A stretch of 64,000 nucleotides of DNA from Protopterus annectens (GCF_019279795.1 NC_056733.1:1120195407-1120259406); one strand, 5' to 3'. Counted from the first letter of the stretch, positions 32,152 to 45,114 are shown. Numbers and translations: made by a program. The notes: generated by a model from the letters alone, not told the origin.

Positions 32152-32932
32152 GCTAGAATAGTATTGGGAATTCTTTTATAATTGAAAAAAAGGGCCAATG
32201 GGGAACGAGGTACTCAAGGGGAGTTTGTGAGGGTGTAGTGCTTTTAATATTTTAGTGCTGACTTATATAATTGCTTTAGTGTGCAAGTGCCAGGTAACTT
32301 AAATGCAATGTGTTTCAGGTAACTTAAATGCAAAAACGACAAACAGTAACTTTCTTTCAAGTGAAACAAGGAAATAAGTACAGTAAGCAATGCAGATATC
32401 ACTAGGGATCCACAGAAAAGCCGCGTTTTAGGTGGAATTAGCGTTTCAGGGAAATAACAAGCAAACAAACAAGCAGCATACAAATAAAGCTAGATTCAGC
32501 AGGCCTGGATCTAGTCTATGCTACAGCAAACAAGGTGTACCAATTTCAATAAGAAACAGTTCAAATATGCAGGCACTATAAGCCTTTAACCAGAAATTCC
32601 CAGCTCAGAAGGGCAGAGTCCAGCCTCTCCTCCCACAAGAGTGCAGACCACGAACCTTCTTAATGTAAAATAACTGGCCTGAAGCCCAAGTGCTTAAACC
32701 AGAACTAATACACTTTTAGAATAACAGACACTGAGCCCTCAATCAGCAGTTCACAACTTAGAAGGATGTAAGCTACCTGTCCTGTCACCACAGTGCAGGC
32801 CACAAACCTTCCTAATGTAAAACAACTGGTCTGAAGCCCAAGTGCTTAATCCAAAAGACTTAGAGTGATAGCTACACTTTAATCAAGTTACTACCAAGCA
32901 GTAATAAATACAATTGAATACTTTAAAGAATG
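32152..32932 (-). promoter_or_regulatory. CR1 copy B 5' leader with tandem units and satellite-like block
   Basis: This region lies between the ORF1 start and the 5' insertion edge. Two direct units of about 152 bp ('gtgcag(a/g)ccac(g/a)aacctt' at 32641 and 32793) are present. A block at about 32313-32441 has 'aggtaacttaaatgcaaaaa', 'aaataagtacag', 'cacagaaaa' and 'gttttaggtggaattagc' in the same order, orientation and spacing as the satellite monomer. A promoter role is inferred from position only; no core promoter motif is diagnostic. Confidence 0.6.
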
Positions 32933-33342
32933 CCTAATTGCTGGGCTGAAACCACTCCTCCAGGGACAGATAGGCTGATCAAAGCTCCCTCTCTCACAGT
33001 AAACAGAGAAACTTCCTTCTATCCAAGTAAGGTATAGGCAAACACAGAAACTTGTAACACACCCTTGAATTCAGCACTAACCTGAAAACTGGACTATACT
33101 AGCTTAGAAAGGCAGGAAAACAAGTATATATATATATTTTTTCAGAAAATAAAGCAGATTCAATAAAAAAAAAACACCTTAAATGCACAGAAATGGCTAT
33201 CACACTTGAGTGTGTAGCCTACAACAGTTAAACAGGTAATTTAAACACAAAAACTCACTCCAAAGTCTCTTTTTTGTCTCTCTGCTGCTGTAGAACTCTA
33301 CAGGGCACCAGGCAGGAGCTTGCTGTGCTGTATACTTGCTTA
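32933..33342. repeat. Satellite array, right end
   Basis: Monomer sequence resumes after CR1 copy B at 'ctaattgctgggctgaaacc', passes a short TA run (33125-33136) and a new monomer start at 33177. It then has an internal deletion ('aacacaaaaa' joined to 'ctcactccaaag') and stops at about 33342. Confidence 0.9.
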
Positions 33343-34530
<1,188 letters not shown>

Positions 34531-34870
34531 AGGGGAGCTATTAGGAACATTCAAACCTGTAACTTCACTGCTTCGTTTGGGAACTGTACAGTAGCTGAAA
34601 GGAAGAAGCTACAGAGAGTGGTGACAGTTTCTGAGAAAATCATGGGTGCCAGTCTACTATCAATCCAAGAGCTATTCACAGCAAGGAACCTCAAAAGAGT
34701 CCACAAAATACTTAATGACTCCTCTCACCCTGCAGACAGATGGTTTACTCAACTATCATCTGGCAGGAGGTGCAACAGTATTCGCTGTAGGACCTCCAGA
34801 TTCATTAAAAGCTTCTACCCAAAGTGTTGAGACTTATTAACTTGGACACCAGCCCTAGTGACTCCACCGC
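34531..34870 (+). mobile_element. Non-LTR retrotransposon C-terminal relic (different family from CR1 and L2 copies)
   Basis: The plus strand gives EKIMGASLLSIQELFTARN, then HKILNDSSHPADRWFTQL and SGRRCNSIRCRTSRFIKSFYP. This DSSHP...LPSGRR..SIR.RTSR..NSF.P arrangement is a common C-terminal block of vertebrate non-LTR RTs (Rex1/Babar-like or a related clade). Only about 75 codons remain. It could be useful for dating, but the clade is not certain. Confidence 0.55.
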
Positions 34871-35410
34871 AAATTAACTTAATAACAGTTTTTGTTTGAA
34901 ATGTGCAATATTTATTTATTTACTTAGTTATATACTTACATTCAAGCGCAATTGCCTGTTACTTGCTTTATGTAATATACATAAAGACTGACGATTTTAG
35001 TTCATGTGCAATAACCAACCTTACATGCCATGCTGCTAGTGTACAATATTTATATGACTATGTAGGGGTAAGGTTTTTTCTTATGCTCTTAGGGCATAGT
35101 CGTTAAACTCTAATTCCTTTACTTGATACGTCTTATTGTTGTATTGTTGTATCCTATGCTTCTTGTGTACTCTCATAGTGAGCTGATACTCATAATTTCA
35201 TTTAGGTTTACACATGTGTAGTCCTAAATGACAGTAAATTTTACTTTGAATCTTTAAAATAAGATTATCATGCAGGAGTCTATTTGAAATAACAGTATAG
35301 GGAGTTTTTTTTATTTGACATGATAACTTAAGTTGCTTAGCTGTACAATTCTTTGGTAAGGAATCTCTGAGGTTATTCAAGCTGATCAAGTTGGTTAGAG
35401 ATGTAAACGT
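34871..35410. other. No recognisable feature
   Basis: AT-rich sequence. It may include the 3' UTR of the preceding relic and of CR1 copy C, but no clear tail is visible. Confidence 0.4.
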
Positions 35411-35589
35411 TGAAAGGACTTTGTATTTGAACACAGATCTAATAAGGGATGAACAAAGAGGGACTGTGACTTTTTTAACTTAGAGGAGTTGCCCTGAAAG
35501 ATAAGTTGTACAAAATAGAATGATTTTCCAACCACATGTGAGACGTAGTCACTACTGTCTCTCACTTGCTGAACTGGGCTGGCTTTAAC

Positions 35590-36262
35590 TCCCTCACCTC
35601 CTTTAATGGTATCAACTCTCACACGCCCACAAACTAGTAAACCATCCACTAAATGTCCAATCCCTCCAGAATCTACTCCAACCCTATTGCACCACCAGAC
35701 CACTAAGATCCAGCAACAAAAATCACTTGCAGATCACTAAAGCCAATAACTCTGCTGGTGAAGCACTATTCTCTTGCACCATAGCCAAATTATGGAACTC
35801 CCTCCCACCCACAGTTACCTCCATACCATCATGCACCCACTTCAAAACTTTACTAAAAGCGCACCTAAAAATATGCTGGCTATGCCCTTGCAACTCCCAC
35901 TCTAATATCACCACTACCTTTCTTTCCACTCCACTAACTACCTTGATTATAGCAAGCTCAGATGCTCATAAGCCTAGTACTTATTATACAGCAGGAACTT
36001 CTTATTGTAACATTTGTTAATGTCTGTTATGTACTTCACAGATAAAGATTCTAGTTGTCTACTGATGTACTATGTTCTTCATCTGTAAATATGTTGTAAG
36101 TAATTGCTATGTTAAATTGTTAATCGCTATGTAATCCAATGTAACTACTGTCTGTTTATTTTAACTGTGGAGCTTTTCTCCCCGGGCCTCTGCTGAAAAT
36201 GGATCTACGTCCAGTCGGACACTCCCGGTCAACAAATGTAAATAAATAAAATGTTAAAGGAA
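35590..36262 (+). mobile_element. L2-like LINE 3' part nested in CR1 copy C
   Basis: Plus-strand coding near 35700-35870 reads GEALFSCTIAKLWNSLPPTV and FKTLLKAHLKICWL, the usual last block of L2-type ORF2. The 3' end 'ggagcttttctccccgggcc', 'tgctgaaaatggatc', 'cagtcggacactcccggt' and an (AAATA)n tail match the end of the LINE at 7200-7302. It is 5' truncated and opposite in orientation to its CR1 host. Confidence 0.75.
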
Positions 36263-36889
36263 AGCTCATTATTAATGTAAGTGCCCAGGGTTTGAAGGGA
36301 GTATCATTGATATGTGATGTGGGAGAGCTGGGGTCTCCAAAGGTAACTATTGCATTTCTTGACAATAAAGGTGAGTCCAAGATTGACACACCAGGCTTTG
36401 GTTTGATCTTGCCCTTGCTGGAGACTTTGAGTGCCAGAAGGGGATTTAATAAGTGCACCAAGTAGAAAATTATTAGAAAAGTTAGTTAGCAGCAGTCCTT
36501 CAACCCCTACTTTCTCATTCACATCAGTGAAGTAGATGCCAAAAAGGAGAGGATCCAAGACAGAGCCCTAGAGGAAGTATTCCCCATCTTTATAGTGTAG
36601 GTTCTTTAACAATCTATGGTGGAGTATGTTGAGCTGGAAGAATTTATCAGCATCTACATGGACAATTGTGTTGAAGGGCTTGCCTGGGTCTAGGTAAGCA
36701 ATGTGGACTGCCTGACCCTCATCCATGACCTCACTAAGCCTTTCAAAAAAGTCCACTAAGTTTAACCCACATGACCTATTATGTATGAATCCAACCTGGA
36801 AAATGTCAGGGAGTAATGGCCTCCTGTGTCATTGTTTATTAACTCAGCAATTATACATTCCATACATTTACAGATGATACTAGAGAGGC

Positions 36890-37072
36890 TGATTGGTGCC
36901 ACAGTGGCACAGCAGATAGCATTGTCACCTTGCAGCAAGAGGTTACCTTGTTTGATTCTCAGTAGGGGTGCCTTCTGTGTGGAGTCTGTATGTCCTCCCT
37001 GTGCTTGCGTGGGTTTCCTCTGGGTGTTCTGGTTTCCTCCCACATTCCAAAGACATGCAAGGTGGTAAAACT
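36890..37072 (+). mobile_element. tRNA-derived SINE with V-type central domain, nested in CR1 copy C
   Basis: The head 'gccacagtggcacagcagat' resembles a pol III A box, and 'gtttgattctcag' resembles a B box. It is followed by the conserved block 'tgtgtggagtctgtatgtcc', 'cgtgggtttcctctgggtg', 'ggtttcctcccacattccaa', 'agacatgcaa'. This block is widespread in V/HE1-type vertebrate SINEs. The 3' tail is absent or lost here; a relative at 57062-57290 keeps it. Confidence 0.8.
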
Positions 37073-37867
37073 CTAAGCCTCCTGGAAGGCTGTACAAGTG
37101 TTTGCCAAGATCCAGTGACACACTGGATCTCCTCGGAATGATACCAGTTTACTATTCACTTATTTAAGCCAACTGTGGTGCCTTTGAAAGTAGGCATCAT
37201 TCTTAATGAAGGTAGAATACTGCTCAGTACTAGGGTCTAACCATCCTTGGAGGCACGAGTGGAGAGGTCAGTTATGTCTCAGTGTAGCTCACCTCAGAGA
37301 CCTAGTGTGGAATGAAAGCTAATTAATTCCCACATAGTATTAGGTGCAATGAAGGGTACTAAGGGTCCTAGTGAGTGCAGAGTACATAAGCATCTTGCAA
37401 CAGAGTAACCAATAACATGGGTTTTACTCGGATATGCTGCATGTCTAGAGGACCAGATGTAGGTGTGGGTGTAGCAGGAGGTAGATTTACCAGAGTGTTT
37501 CTATCTGGCTAATGTTTGCTAGGGGTGTGCCTGGAGGGCTTAGGCAAGGAATTTTTTGAGCAGCTCAGCATTTGTAGGTGTTGTATTGTGTTGCTGTTTC
37601 ACACACTATATAGTATACAGACATTTCCCTACATTTTAAATAAATTGTTGAATTGCTCATAGGTGGCATCAGTATAGGAATGAAGTAGTAGGTTGTTAGC
37701 AAACATGAGGCAGTTGCTACACTGTTTCAAATGCCAAATGGTAATTGGCTTACTAAGGAAGAGGTCTGCACTGGGTAGGACTATATGATAGTAGACAGTG
37801 CTACTTGGGTGCAATTCATAGGGTGTCATATATAGACAACGTAGAAGAGTGGACAATATATTTGCAA

Positions 37868-38235
37868 TGTCAGTAGCTCAACACGTGGCCCACTTGCCTT
37901 TTGCACTGGAAAATTAAAATGTCTGTGGGTTCTATTCCCACAGCAGATACTTGGATTAATGTTCAAATACTAATACTGTAGTGCTGCATAAAAGCAGGTG
38001 CTGCACTCCTGAGTATGTTGTCCTTTGGATGACACAATAAACCAAGGTCCCTTCTGCCTGAGTTGGTGATAGCTCAGGTGGATGTAAATTATCCTATCGC
38101 ACTTATAAAAAAAAAAGAATTAGGGAGGTTCCCTGGCTAAATTTCCCCTAGTCAATATAAGTACTACTTTGGGTGTCTCCTGAAAAGAAGACACTGGCCT
38201 AGTGGGACTAACCTGATCAACAAAGACAAGATAAA
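37868..38235 (+). mobile_element. tRNA-headed SINE with conserved middle domain
   Basis: An A-box-like 'tagctcaacacgtggcc' and B-box-like 'gggttctattccca' are spaced like a tRNA. The body then has 'gctgcactcctgagt', 'gttgtcctttggatgacac', 'aaaccaaggtcccttctgcc', 'atcctatcgcactt', 'ggttccctggctaaatttcc' and 'ctcctgaaaagaagacactg'. This body pattern is known from deuterostome SINEs with a shared central domain. The copy seems nearly complete at about 365 bp. Confidence 0.65.
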
Positions 38236-39540
38236 TTAATATGCATGGCAAATGACATTTTTAGGTGAAGGACTTAGCAGGGAAGGGATTGTGGTATTGA
38301 GGATATCTGCTTTAATAATGTTAAAAAAGGAGAAGTTATGCAGGTGGTGACAGATAAGCAGATGCAACTAATGAACACTATTAAAAGTTGACTAGTAAAG
38401 AAGCTATAGAAGGGCAGCTACAACATCTAATGTGAATTTACAAGAAGGAACAACTATATTAATAACAAAGAACAGCGACAGAATGACAACTACCTAGGTT
38501 AAATATAGTAGGTATGAGGTAAGAGGTAAATGCAACAGTATGAGCCACAGTGTAAGACAGATGTTGATCAAAAACAAGATTTTTGATAGCAATGCTATAG
38601 AGTAGGATGCACCCTACTGGAGACAGGAGCTGTATGACAACTGAAAAAGGACAATATGCTAACGTAAGACTAACTTACTCATTTAAATCATATATGCAGC
38701 ACAACACTTTTTGGCAGCACATATTCTCCAAGATCGAACTACATGGTAAATTTCAGAAAAAACACAACCTTACAGCGTGTACAAGAACTCATGCTATATG
38801 GGGTACAGCTTTCATTCAGACAGGTGTTAGGAAAACCATATTTCAAAAGGTTCTAAAGAACTTCCTACACAGAGAGTGTTTCAGACCATAGAACATTAAA
38901 GGACAACCTGTCAAGTATTACTGACAGGATAAGGAAAACTTCCTCCAGATGGTATAGACCTTAGTCAGACAGTTAACAATGGTTCAGATAGGACAAGAAA
39001 AACTACCACATCTAAACAAACTGACAATTTTAGAATAGTGCAAACAGGATAAGCAAAAAACGCTGTACACTTGGGTGCAGTCCTTACTGAATTAAAGGGC
39101 AGTCTGGTACTTGTGCAAAAAGGAATAGTTGAAAAGAAAGCAACTTACCTTGGTGAAGAATGTAAGGAAAGTGACATAGCCTTGCCTAGATGCATGCAAT
39201 ACAACTGTGCAGAATGGCTGCAGCCACAAATGTTTGAAAACATACATTACATAGACGATTATGATCGGCTCGCTGACCGTAACTGGCTTAGTATGTGTTT
39301 GACAAGTGGATGCCAAGAAATTCGCTCAAGAGGTGAATTTTGGCATCCATTTCAAGAACAGATATTAAGGGTTTATGATCAGTGAGATGGTCATAATTCT
39401 TTGTAGTGCTTTATCTGCTCCATGTATATTAGTTAAAGGGAAAAAAATCGCTAAGTGTTTCCCAGCTTTCAAAGCCATAAAACACTTAGCAAGAGCTGTC
39501 AGAGGGGTAGTGTAACATAGTCCATTACATTTACACTCAC
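38236..39540. other. No recognisable feature
   Basis: Two open stretches (38607-38891 and 39071-39385, about 95 and 105 codons, plus strand) have no domain I recognise and no supporting splice or codon pattern. Confidence 0.4.
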
Positions 39541-39546
39541 CTTTCA

Positions 39547-39690
39547 CACCTCTCAACTGTCTAAATTTTCACAGGATGTCCAGATTATTACTTCATATTT
39601 TTGGTCTGTTCCTCATAAAATGTGTGTTTTTTGGACAAATGACTGAGGCTTGAAGGCACTAAACAATGAAATACATTTGAGTTTCAATGT
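39547..39690. mobile_element. ACCTCTCAAC MITE, truncated copy
   Basis: It starts ACCTCTCAACTGTCTAAATT and follows the copy at 42666 for about 140 bp ('tttcacaggatgtc', 'ggtctgttcctcataaa'), then diverges. The far inverted end is missing. Confidence 0.6.
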
Positions 39691-40355
39691 TCACATTCTT
39701 TAGATTATGCAGGTGAACACACATTCTGTTATTCTATTGACTCTTACTTTTTTCTTTTGCGGGAAGTTAGGGACATGTTAAGGCAGGCAGAAACAAATGA
39801 TTTGTTCTGTTGTTGTTATTTTTCACTCAGTGCAGGCAGATTTTACTGTCTAGCATGGGACCTGACCTTACCAGCTTAACCGGGGGATGCTTAACATTTG
39901 TTAAGGTTGGGTCGTGTGTCATTCTGGAGCTTAACTGGTTTGTCTTTTTTTGAATATCGGAGTGTAATCAGTATGCTCCATACACGCCAAAACCTTCCAG
40001 GATTGATGGACTCAGTCATCATACAGGGGAGCAGGGGGATTTGGCTTGCTTACCACTGTTGAAATCAGACTTGTGTGCAGCTTAGCTAAATATAACAGAG
40101 TGCAGACCATGTAATTGTCCAAAATTTAAATTATTATGGTTCCCACTGAAATGGTAGCCAATGAATCAGAGATAGTCATACTCCATCAGTTCAGTCCAGA
40201 AACAGTCAGTAATTAAGGTCCTCTGCTCTTTCTTTCATCAGAAGCAAACAGTAGCATTAATCTCAAACTAGCTCCAGAGAAATAGCTTGTAGGCTCACCA
40301 GATTAGTAGACAAGTTCCAAAGTTCTGTAGCCTTGCACATCTTTTTTGTTGCAGC
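39691..40355. other. No recognisable feature
   Basis: Unassigned sequence. Confidence 0.4.
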
Positions 40356-40359
40356 TTAT

Positions 40360-40480
40360 GCTATTAAGTGACTTGCTCAAGGTCACACAGTAGGCAAATG
40401 AAAGATAAGACAATCAAACCCTATACCACAGGAACTATAGCTCATAGCCTTAACCCTCTATACCAATTGCCAGACCATGC
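40360..40480 (-). repeat. MIR/CORE-like SINE
   Basis: The run 'ttaagtgacttgctcaaggt', 'cacacagtaggc', 'aatcaaaccc', 'agctcatagccttaaccct' is the reverse of a MIR-type SINE: tRNA-related head, then a core with the 'gaccttgagcaagtcactt' block. It is the clearest of the four MIR-like copies. Confidence 0.65.
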
Positions 40481-41536
40481 AAAAGTAGAGTGGCAAACCA
40501 TGTCATACCATGCCAAGACCTAATATTTAAATAAAAGACATTTCAGAGGAAACAGCAACCAGACAGTTAGGGAGAGTTACAAACAATCAGCTCTGTCCTG
40601 TTACAATGAGGACACAGCTGTACCTTTACCCATATCAAACTGGAAAAGTAGCTGATTGTGCACATGACGGTTTATCATTTAATTAGTTGCTGACTGGGGA
40701 GACATGACAACGTAGGTGTCCGTGTGCAGCTTGTGTAAGGAATCATTTTGAGAATTGTTGAATATACTAGTTTAAGTTTTAGGAAAGTATGGAACCGCTA
40801 GACTGCTGCAGAGACATAAACACCTATATGTTATATAGAACTCTGGAAGCATTAATGTGCCATAGTTCACTAATGAATATCAATTGCAAACGCTTTGCAC
40901 TGTACACTCCCAGGAAAAGTCATCTGACTAGCAGGCAACTTCTGTACAACAGTATGCCATATTGGTGGAAAGAAATGCCAGCTAGCCAAGAAAGACCATG
41001 CCAATTAATGAAGCCAGAGAAATTGTACCTGCTGACCGGAAAGATAAGTATTTACTTCCATGACTGAAACCTTCCCAAGTACAATCTCAGAGTACTGTAC
41101 ATTAAAGACAATGTAATCTATCATCAGTATCAACAGCTCTAAGCTACACGTGTGCTGCTTGATAGTATGACTTTTTGTCTAAGCACAGTTCTTTTCAGCC
41201 GAAGAGTTAATGTTATGACTTGTCAGTAGAGAACTCATTAAGGGGAATTCATAAAGTGTCACCATGCCCTTACTTCACTAACCATGGTAACCTAGTAGTT
41301 GTAATAAAATACGAGTTGTGGCCACAATCCCGTATGGTTCAGCAAATCCTAATGTTGGCATGTACAACAAGACCTGTGTCTGATTCACAAGAGAATCTCA
41401 TCGCTCCTGAAGAGGTTGGTAATCACGTTGCTTCTGTACCAGCTCAGATCTTTCAGTTGATTCTCCAACTCAGTCCTCCATGTTCAGTAACAGCTGTGAC
41501 ATTAGTGCTTGTGCTGCATACACATGGCAAAGTGTG

Positions 41537-41538
<2 letters not shown>
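40481..41538. other. No recognisable feature
   Basis: An open stretch at 40789-41067 (92 codons) is not recognised. No repeats are seen. Confidence 0.4.

Positions 41539-41613
<75 letters not shown>
41539..41613. repeat. (AC)n microsatellite
   Basis: About 75 bp of pure AC dinucleotide. Confidence 0.99.
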
Positions 41614-41615
<2 letters not shown>

Positions 41616-41660
41616 TAATAAATGAAAAGTGATCCATATGCCATGCATAGATGTAGGCAT

Positions 41661-41972
41661 ACCTCTCAACCTCTAAGAGCAACAAATCTGGACAAAGCCT
41701 TCAATAATGTAGAGACAAAGACCCAAAAATGGGGACACTTTTTAAATATTGCTCTTCCAAACTTAGAAAATTGATAGAACAAAAGGTTTTCATTAGCATG
41801 AATTTTCTGAAGATTATGAAGTCTGAAACTCAAATGTCTGTCATTATTTTCTGACTTCAATCCTGAATTATTTGCCAATGATTTGCCAGAAACCCACAAT
41901 TTTATGAGAAACAGACCTAAAATATAAGCTAAAAATCTGGGTATTCTGCAAAAATTTGTACAATTAAGAGGT
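41661..41972. mobile_element. ACCTCTCAAC MITE, near-complete copy
   Basis: It starts ACCTCTCAACCTCTAAGAGC and ends 'ttaagaggt'. Compared with the 42666 copy it is in the opposite orientation: its 'aatctggacaaagcc' block is near the left end here and near the right end there. Confidence 0.75.
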
Positions 41973-42665
41973 ATGTGTAGATGATCCAGGGTTTATCCAT
42001 TGTGGTCACACCAGCCATAATAGTCCCAGCACTATGCACTCTTATCTATGGCTTAATTTTTCCCTGGCATAAAGATTAACACATTCTATATGGCATATAA
42101 CTCTAAATCATTAGAGTTCTTTAAGTTTAGACGTCTCAGCGATCTGATAGTTTGAGGATGGAAGGGAACCCTAGAATGCTCTGGACTGTCAATACACATC
42201 TGTAATTTATATAGTCTGATGTGTATACATAAGCATATAATGGTTGCATTTGAAACAGGCCCCATAGTATATTTGTGTGCAAAAGGTTATGTAAGGCAGT
42301 ATGCACACATGCTTTGCATGTGTACCATGCAAACCCAAACAGCTCATTTGTATATAATGTTTGTAGTTTTAGTAATAGGAAAACTATGCATCTGTTTTAA
42401 TATGCATTTCCTTGATGGAAATAGGACAGGTCTACAAATATACTAACTGTGCTTGCATGCACAATGCATATAAAGCTTTGTTTTAGATTGTATATAGCTA
42501 TTTCTGCTTATTTGATTATTATTGTAAAATGTCTGCAGAGTCTGACTGATGCGTCTTTACATGTCACACCTACATTGGTTTGCAATTTGATTTCTTGGAA
42601 CTTCTCCGTGTTTAATAAGTTACTGCTGGGGCAACGAGATCAGTAAATGAGTGAAATAGCTGCAA
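41973..42665. other. No recognisable feature
   Basis: Unassigned sequence. Confidence 0.4.
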
Positions 42666-42971
42666 ACCTCTCAACTGTACAGATTTTCACAGAATGTCTA
42701 GATTTTTACCTCATATTTTGAGTCTGTTTTTCATAACATTGTGATTTTCTGGCAAATTAGTTGTAAATCATTAAAGATTGAAGTTAGAAAATAATGACAG
42801 ACATTTAGTTTCAGACTCCATTTCCTTCACAAAAATTCATACTAACACAAAACCTGTTATTCTATCAATTTTCTAAGAGCAATATTTACAAATTGTTCCT
42901 ATTTTGGGGCCTTTGCCCCACTTTTATTTATGGCTTTGTCCAGATTTCTTGCTATAAGAGGTTGAGAGGTA
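42666..42971. mobile_element. ACCTCTCAAC MITE, complete copy
   Basis: A 306-bp element with inverted ends ACCTCTCAAC and GTTGAGAGGT. Non-coding. The two inner arms share 'agattt' and 'aaatct' blocks in inverted positions. It is the best reference copy of the family in this window. Confidence 0.8.
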
Positions 42972-45106
42972 TGACCTGCAGTCTATAAAGCAATCACATT
43001 AAATAATAAAAGACCAGAAATGGATTTAGTAGGTAACTTCTGCAGTCAAACATTTAAGAAGTGCAACTGTTTCAGTACAAATAAAAAGAACTACAGCAAG
43101 TCCATAAAATAAACACTTTACTTTACTTCATCAAATGTTGTACTTTTCAAAAGACAATCATATAAGTTTTTGGGTGGTTTGTGAAATTTCTCAGTAGCTC
43201 AGAAGGTTCCTTTAAAAGTAAAACAGCTGACTAATTACTTAGGAGGCCTTCCTGCTGATGTCAATATATTTGACAAGGAGAAAGAGTATAGTTTTTTTTC
43301 TGGTGGATCAAGGGAGACTGAAAGTATTTTGATTTTTTTTTTCCCTTTTTAAAAAAAAAAAAAGGTTTAAAATGGAACAGGAAAGCTTTATGACTGACAT
43401 TTCATGTGCTTCTCGTTCTTCTGTGGACCCTACCAGGAGTATGTTTAAAGCCAACATTCTTGTAGACCTGTGGGGTAAGAATGCTGTTCCTTGTATAAGA
43501 ATATAATGAGCTGACCTGAAACACTGGCTACAGATGCCTTGGGCCTAAATTTCAGTATTATAGAATGTCACAAATGCCTCATTCTCCTTGACCCAGATTT
43601 TCAGTCTAAGCATGCAGTCTAATCCAGCTAGTCACTCTATTTCATGCAGAAATATTTTCAGCCTGCTATGAGTTGACCAAATCCTATTTATGCCTAAAGT
43701 CTTTTCCTCAAATATTCTGCTGTAGTGTTATCAAATGCTTGCCTTCATGTTGACATTCTCTGATTCCAATGAACTTCACATCTTAAAATATTTTGTAAAT
43801 ATTTGATTTTTTTTTCTCTAGGTGTCCTTTTGCCATGTGTAGTGTTAAAAGCTAGGGAAGTGACCACAGACCCAGCTAGCATGTTAAAATTAAGTCTGTG
43901 TTTCCTTTGAATGGTTGAGTGTTAGTGCAGAACTCTAGGCTTTGTTTTTACTGGAGACTTGGGATCCTCTTATTGAATTGTTTAGGCCTCAACTGGTGAT
44001 TTATCTGCTGTAGTTTGTAACAGTCAAATTCTAAGGGAAAGATTTAAATAGTTTGACAAGTCAGAAAAATGCAGTGAAAAAATGGAGAACTCTTCTGCCC
44101 TCCAAGGCATAAATATAGTTATGAATGTACACACCATACATGCAAAAAAAAAAAAAAGAGAAAAGCAAAGACAAAAGTATGCATTGCCAAATAGGAGGCA
44201 ATAAGGACTAAATTACAGAAATGTGTAAAGGGAATCCGTGTCTGTAGTCAAAGTATTACTTGTAGTAAATATTGGTAGTTTGGGTGGGGGACAGCATTAT
44301 AGTCCATCTGTCGAAAGAAAAAAATTTTATACAAGTATTTCAGGGTATGCAACCTGCAGATGTGATAGCAAAAGACAGTATGAGTGTGAAGCACGCCGGA
44401 CCATGTACACTATGCATGTGGTATGTGCTATCAGTCTTTTCAAACAGTATTTTTGAAAGGTTGCAAAAGTGTATTTAAAAGTTCTGCTCAACTGAATTTG
44501 TTTTGAAATAACCAGAATGACCTTGTACACTATTTTTTATATGCAATAAATGTCTTGCCTTCACTCTGCTGTTCATTCATAGTGACGATTAAGTGTTATG
44601 CTGCTAATGTTTTTATTTAAAGTTGTGCCACAGCCTGGTATTTAGCAATGGTCACTTGTACTAATTTAAGGGTTACTATTTACAAGCTGCATCATTACTA
44701 ATTGATCTGTTTGTTTGAAGTGTCAAAATTAAGACTGCCATAACCTGGTTCTTCCTTCCCACAAATGGAGCACCCCTAAAGGATGGCTTTATTTGTTGGG
44801 GGCTATGGCCTCAAAGATACAATATGCAAATGTATTTAAAAATCTTGGGGGGGGTTTAAGTTGAAGGCACAGTGAAAACAGAAAATGTAATTGTAGGCTT
44901 TCTGAACCAACTCAAGTCTTGAAGGAAACCTCAAACGAGAGGTACAGATGCCATCTTGGAGGTGCATTTAAGTGTGTCACATGTTAACTGAAGTACATTG
45001 TGTGCCATTCCTCCTCATTCTTAATGCTTTGTGACATGTCATATAGCCTGTACATTAACCACTGCTGTACCTGTTGCTCTTAATCACAGCTGAAGTGAAT
45101 GTCTGA
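42972..45106. other. No recognisable feature
   Basis: About 2.1 kb of non-repetitive-looking, AT-rich DNA without a supported gene. Short A/T homopolymers lie at 43328-43364 and 44144-44156. Confidence 0.4.
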
Positions 45107-45114
45107 TCCAGAAA

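Larger units (their letters stand above)
28277..32932 (-). mobile_element. CR1-superfamily LINE, copy B (nearly full length, inserted in the satellite)
   Basis: It is flanked by CTAATT on both sides (28271-28276 and about 32933-32938), and the satellite monomer resumes exactly after it. From 5' (right) to 3' (left) it has a leader of about 780 bp, ORF1, endonuclease, RT, 3' UTR and two to three CTATGAAC-type units. It is the best preserved CR1 copy here, with only about two or three frame breaks across 3.8 kb of coding sequence, so it is young relative to copies C, E and F. The leader contains two diverged tandem units of about 152 bp and a block related to the satellite. Confidence 0.93.
35411..37830 (-). 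mobile_element. CR1-superfamily LINE, copy C (old, with nested L2-like LINE and SINE)
   Basis: Three pieces align in order with copy B: 35411-35575 (RT C-terminal part, with VSHVVGKSFYFVQLI-like coding), 36263-36885 (RT middle, with DPLLFGIYFTDV and a decayed motif A AYLDPGKPFNTI) and 37073-37830 (ORF1: esterase block remnants near 37100-37300 and the N-terminal Cys block KQCSNCLMFANN at about 37700). Most of the endonuclease is missing. An L2-like LINE and a V-type SINE separate the pieces. Many stops make it one of the oldest CR1 copies here. Confidence 0.8.

Noticed and set aside
34618-34840. Host gene suggested by the SGRRCNSIRCRTSR block
   Set aside because: The block is a standard C-terminal part of vertebrate non-LTR reverse transcriptases, so this is a LINE relic.
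39071-39385. 104-codon open frame as a possible host exon
   Set aside because: Its composition looks protein-like, but no domain is recognised and no splice sites or neighbouring exons could be supported. A protein database search with a significant hit would change this.
40789-41067. 92-codon open frame as a possible gene or exon
   Set aside because: No recognised motif, no family member in the window, and the length is within chance for this base composition.
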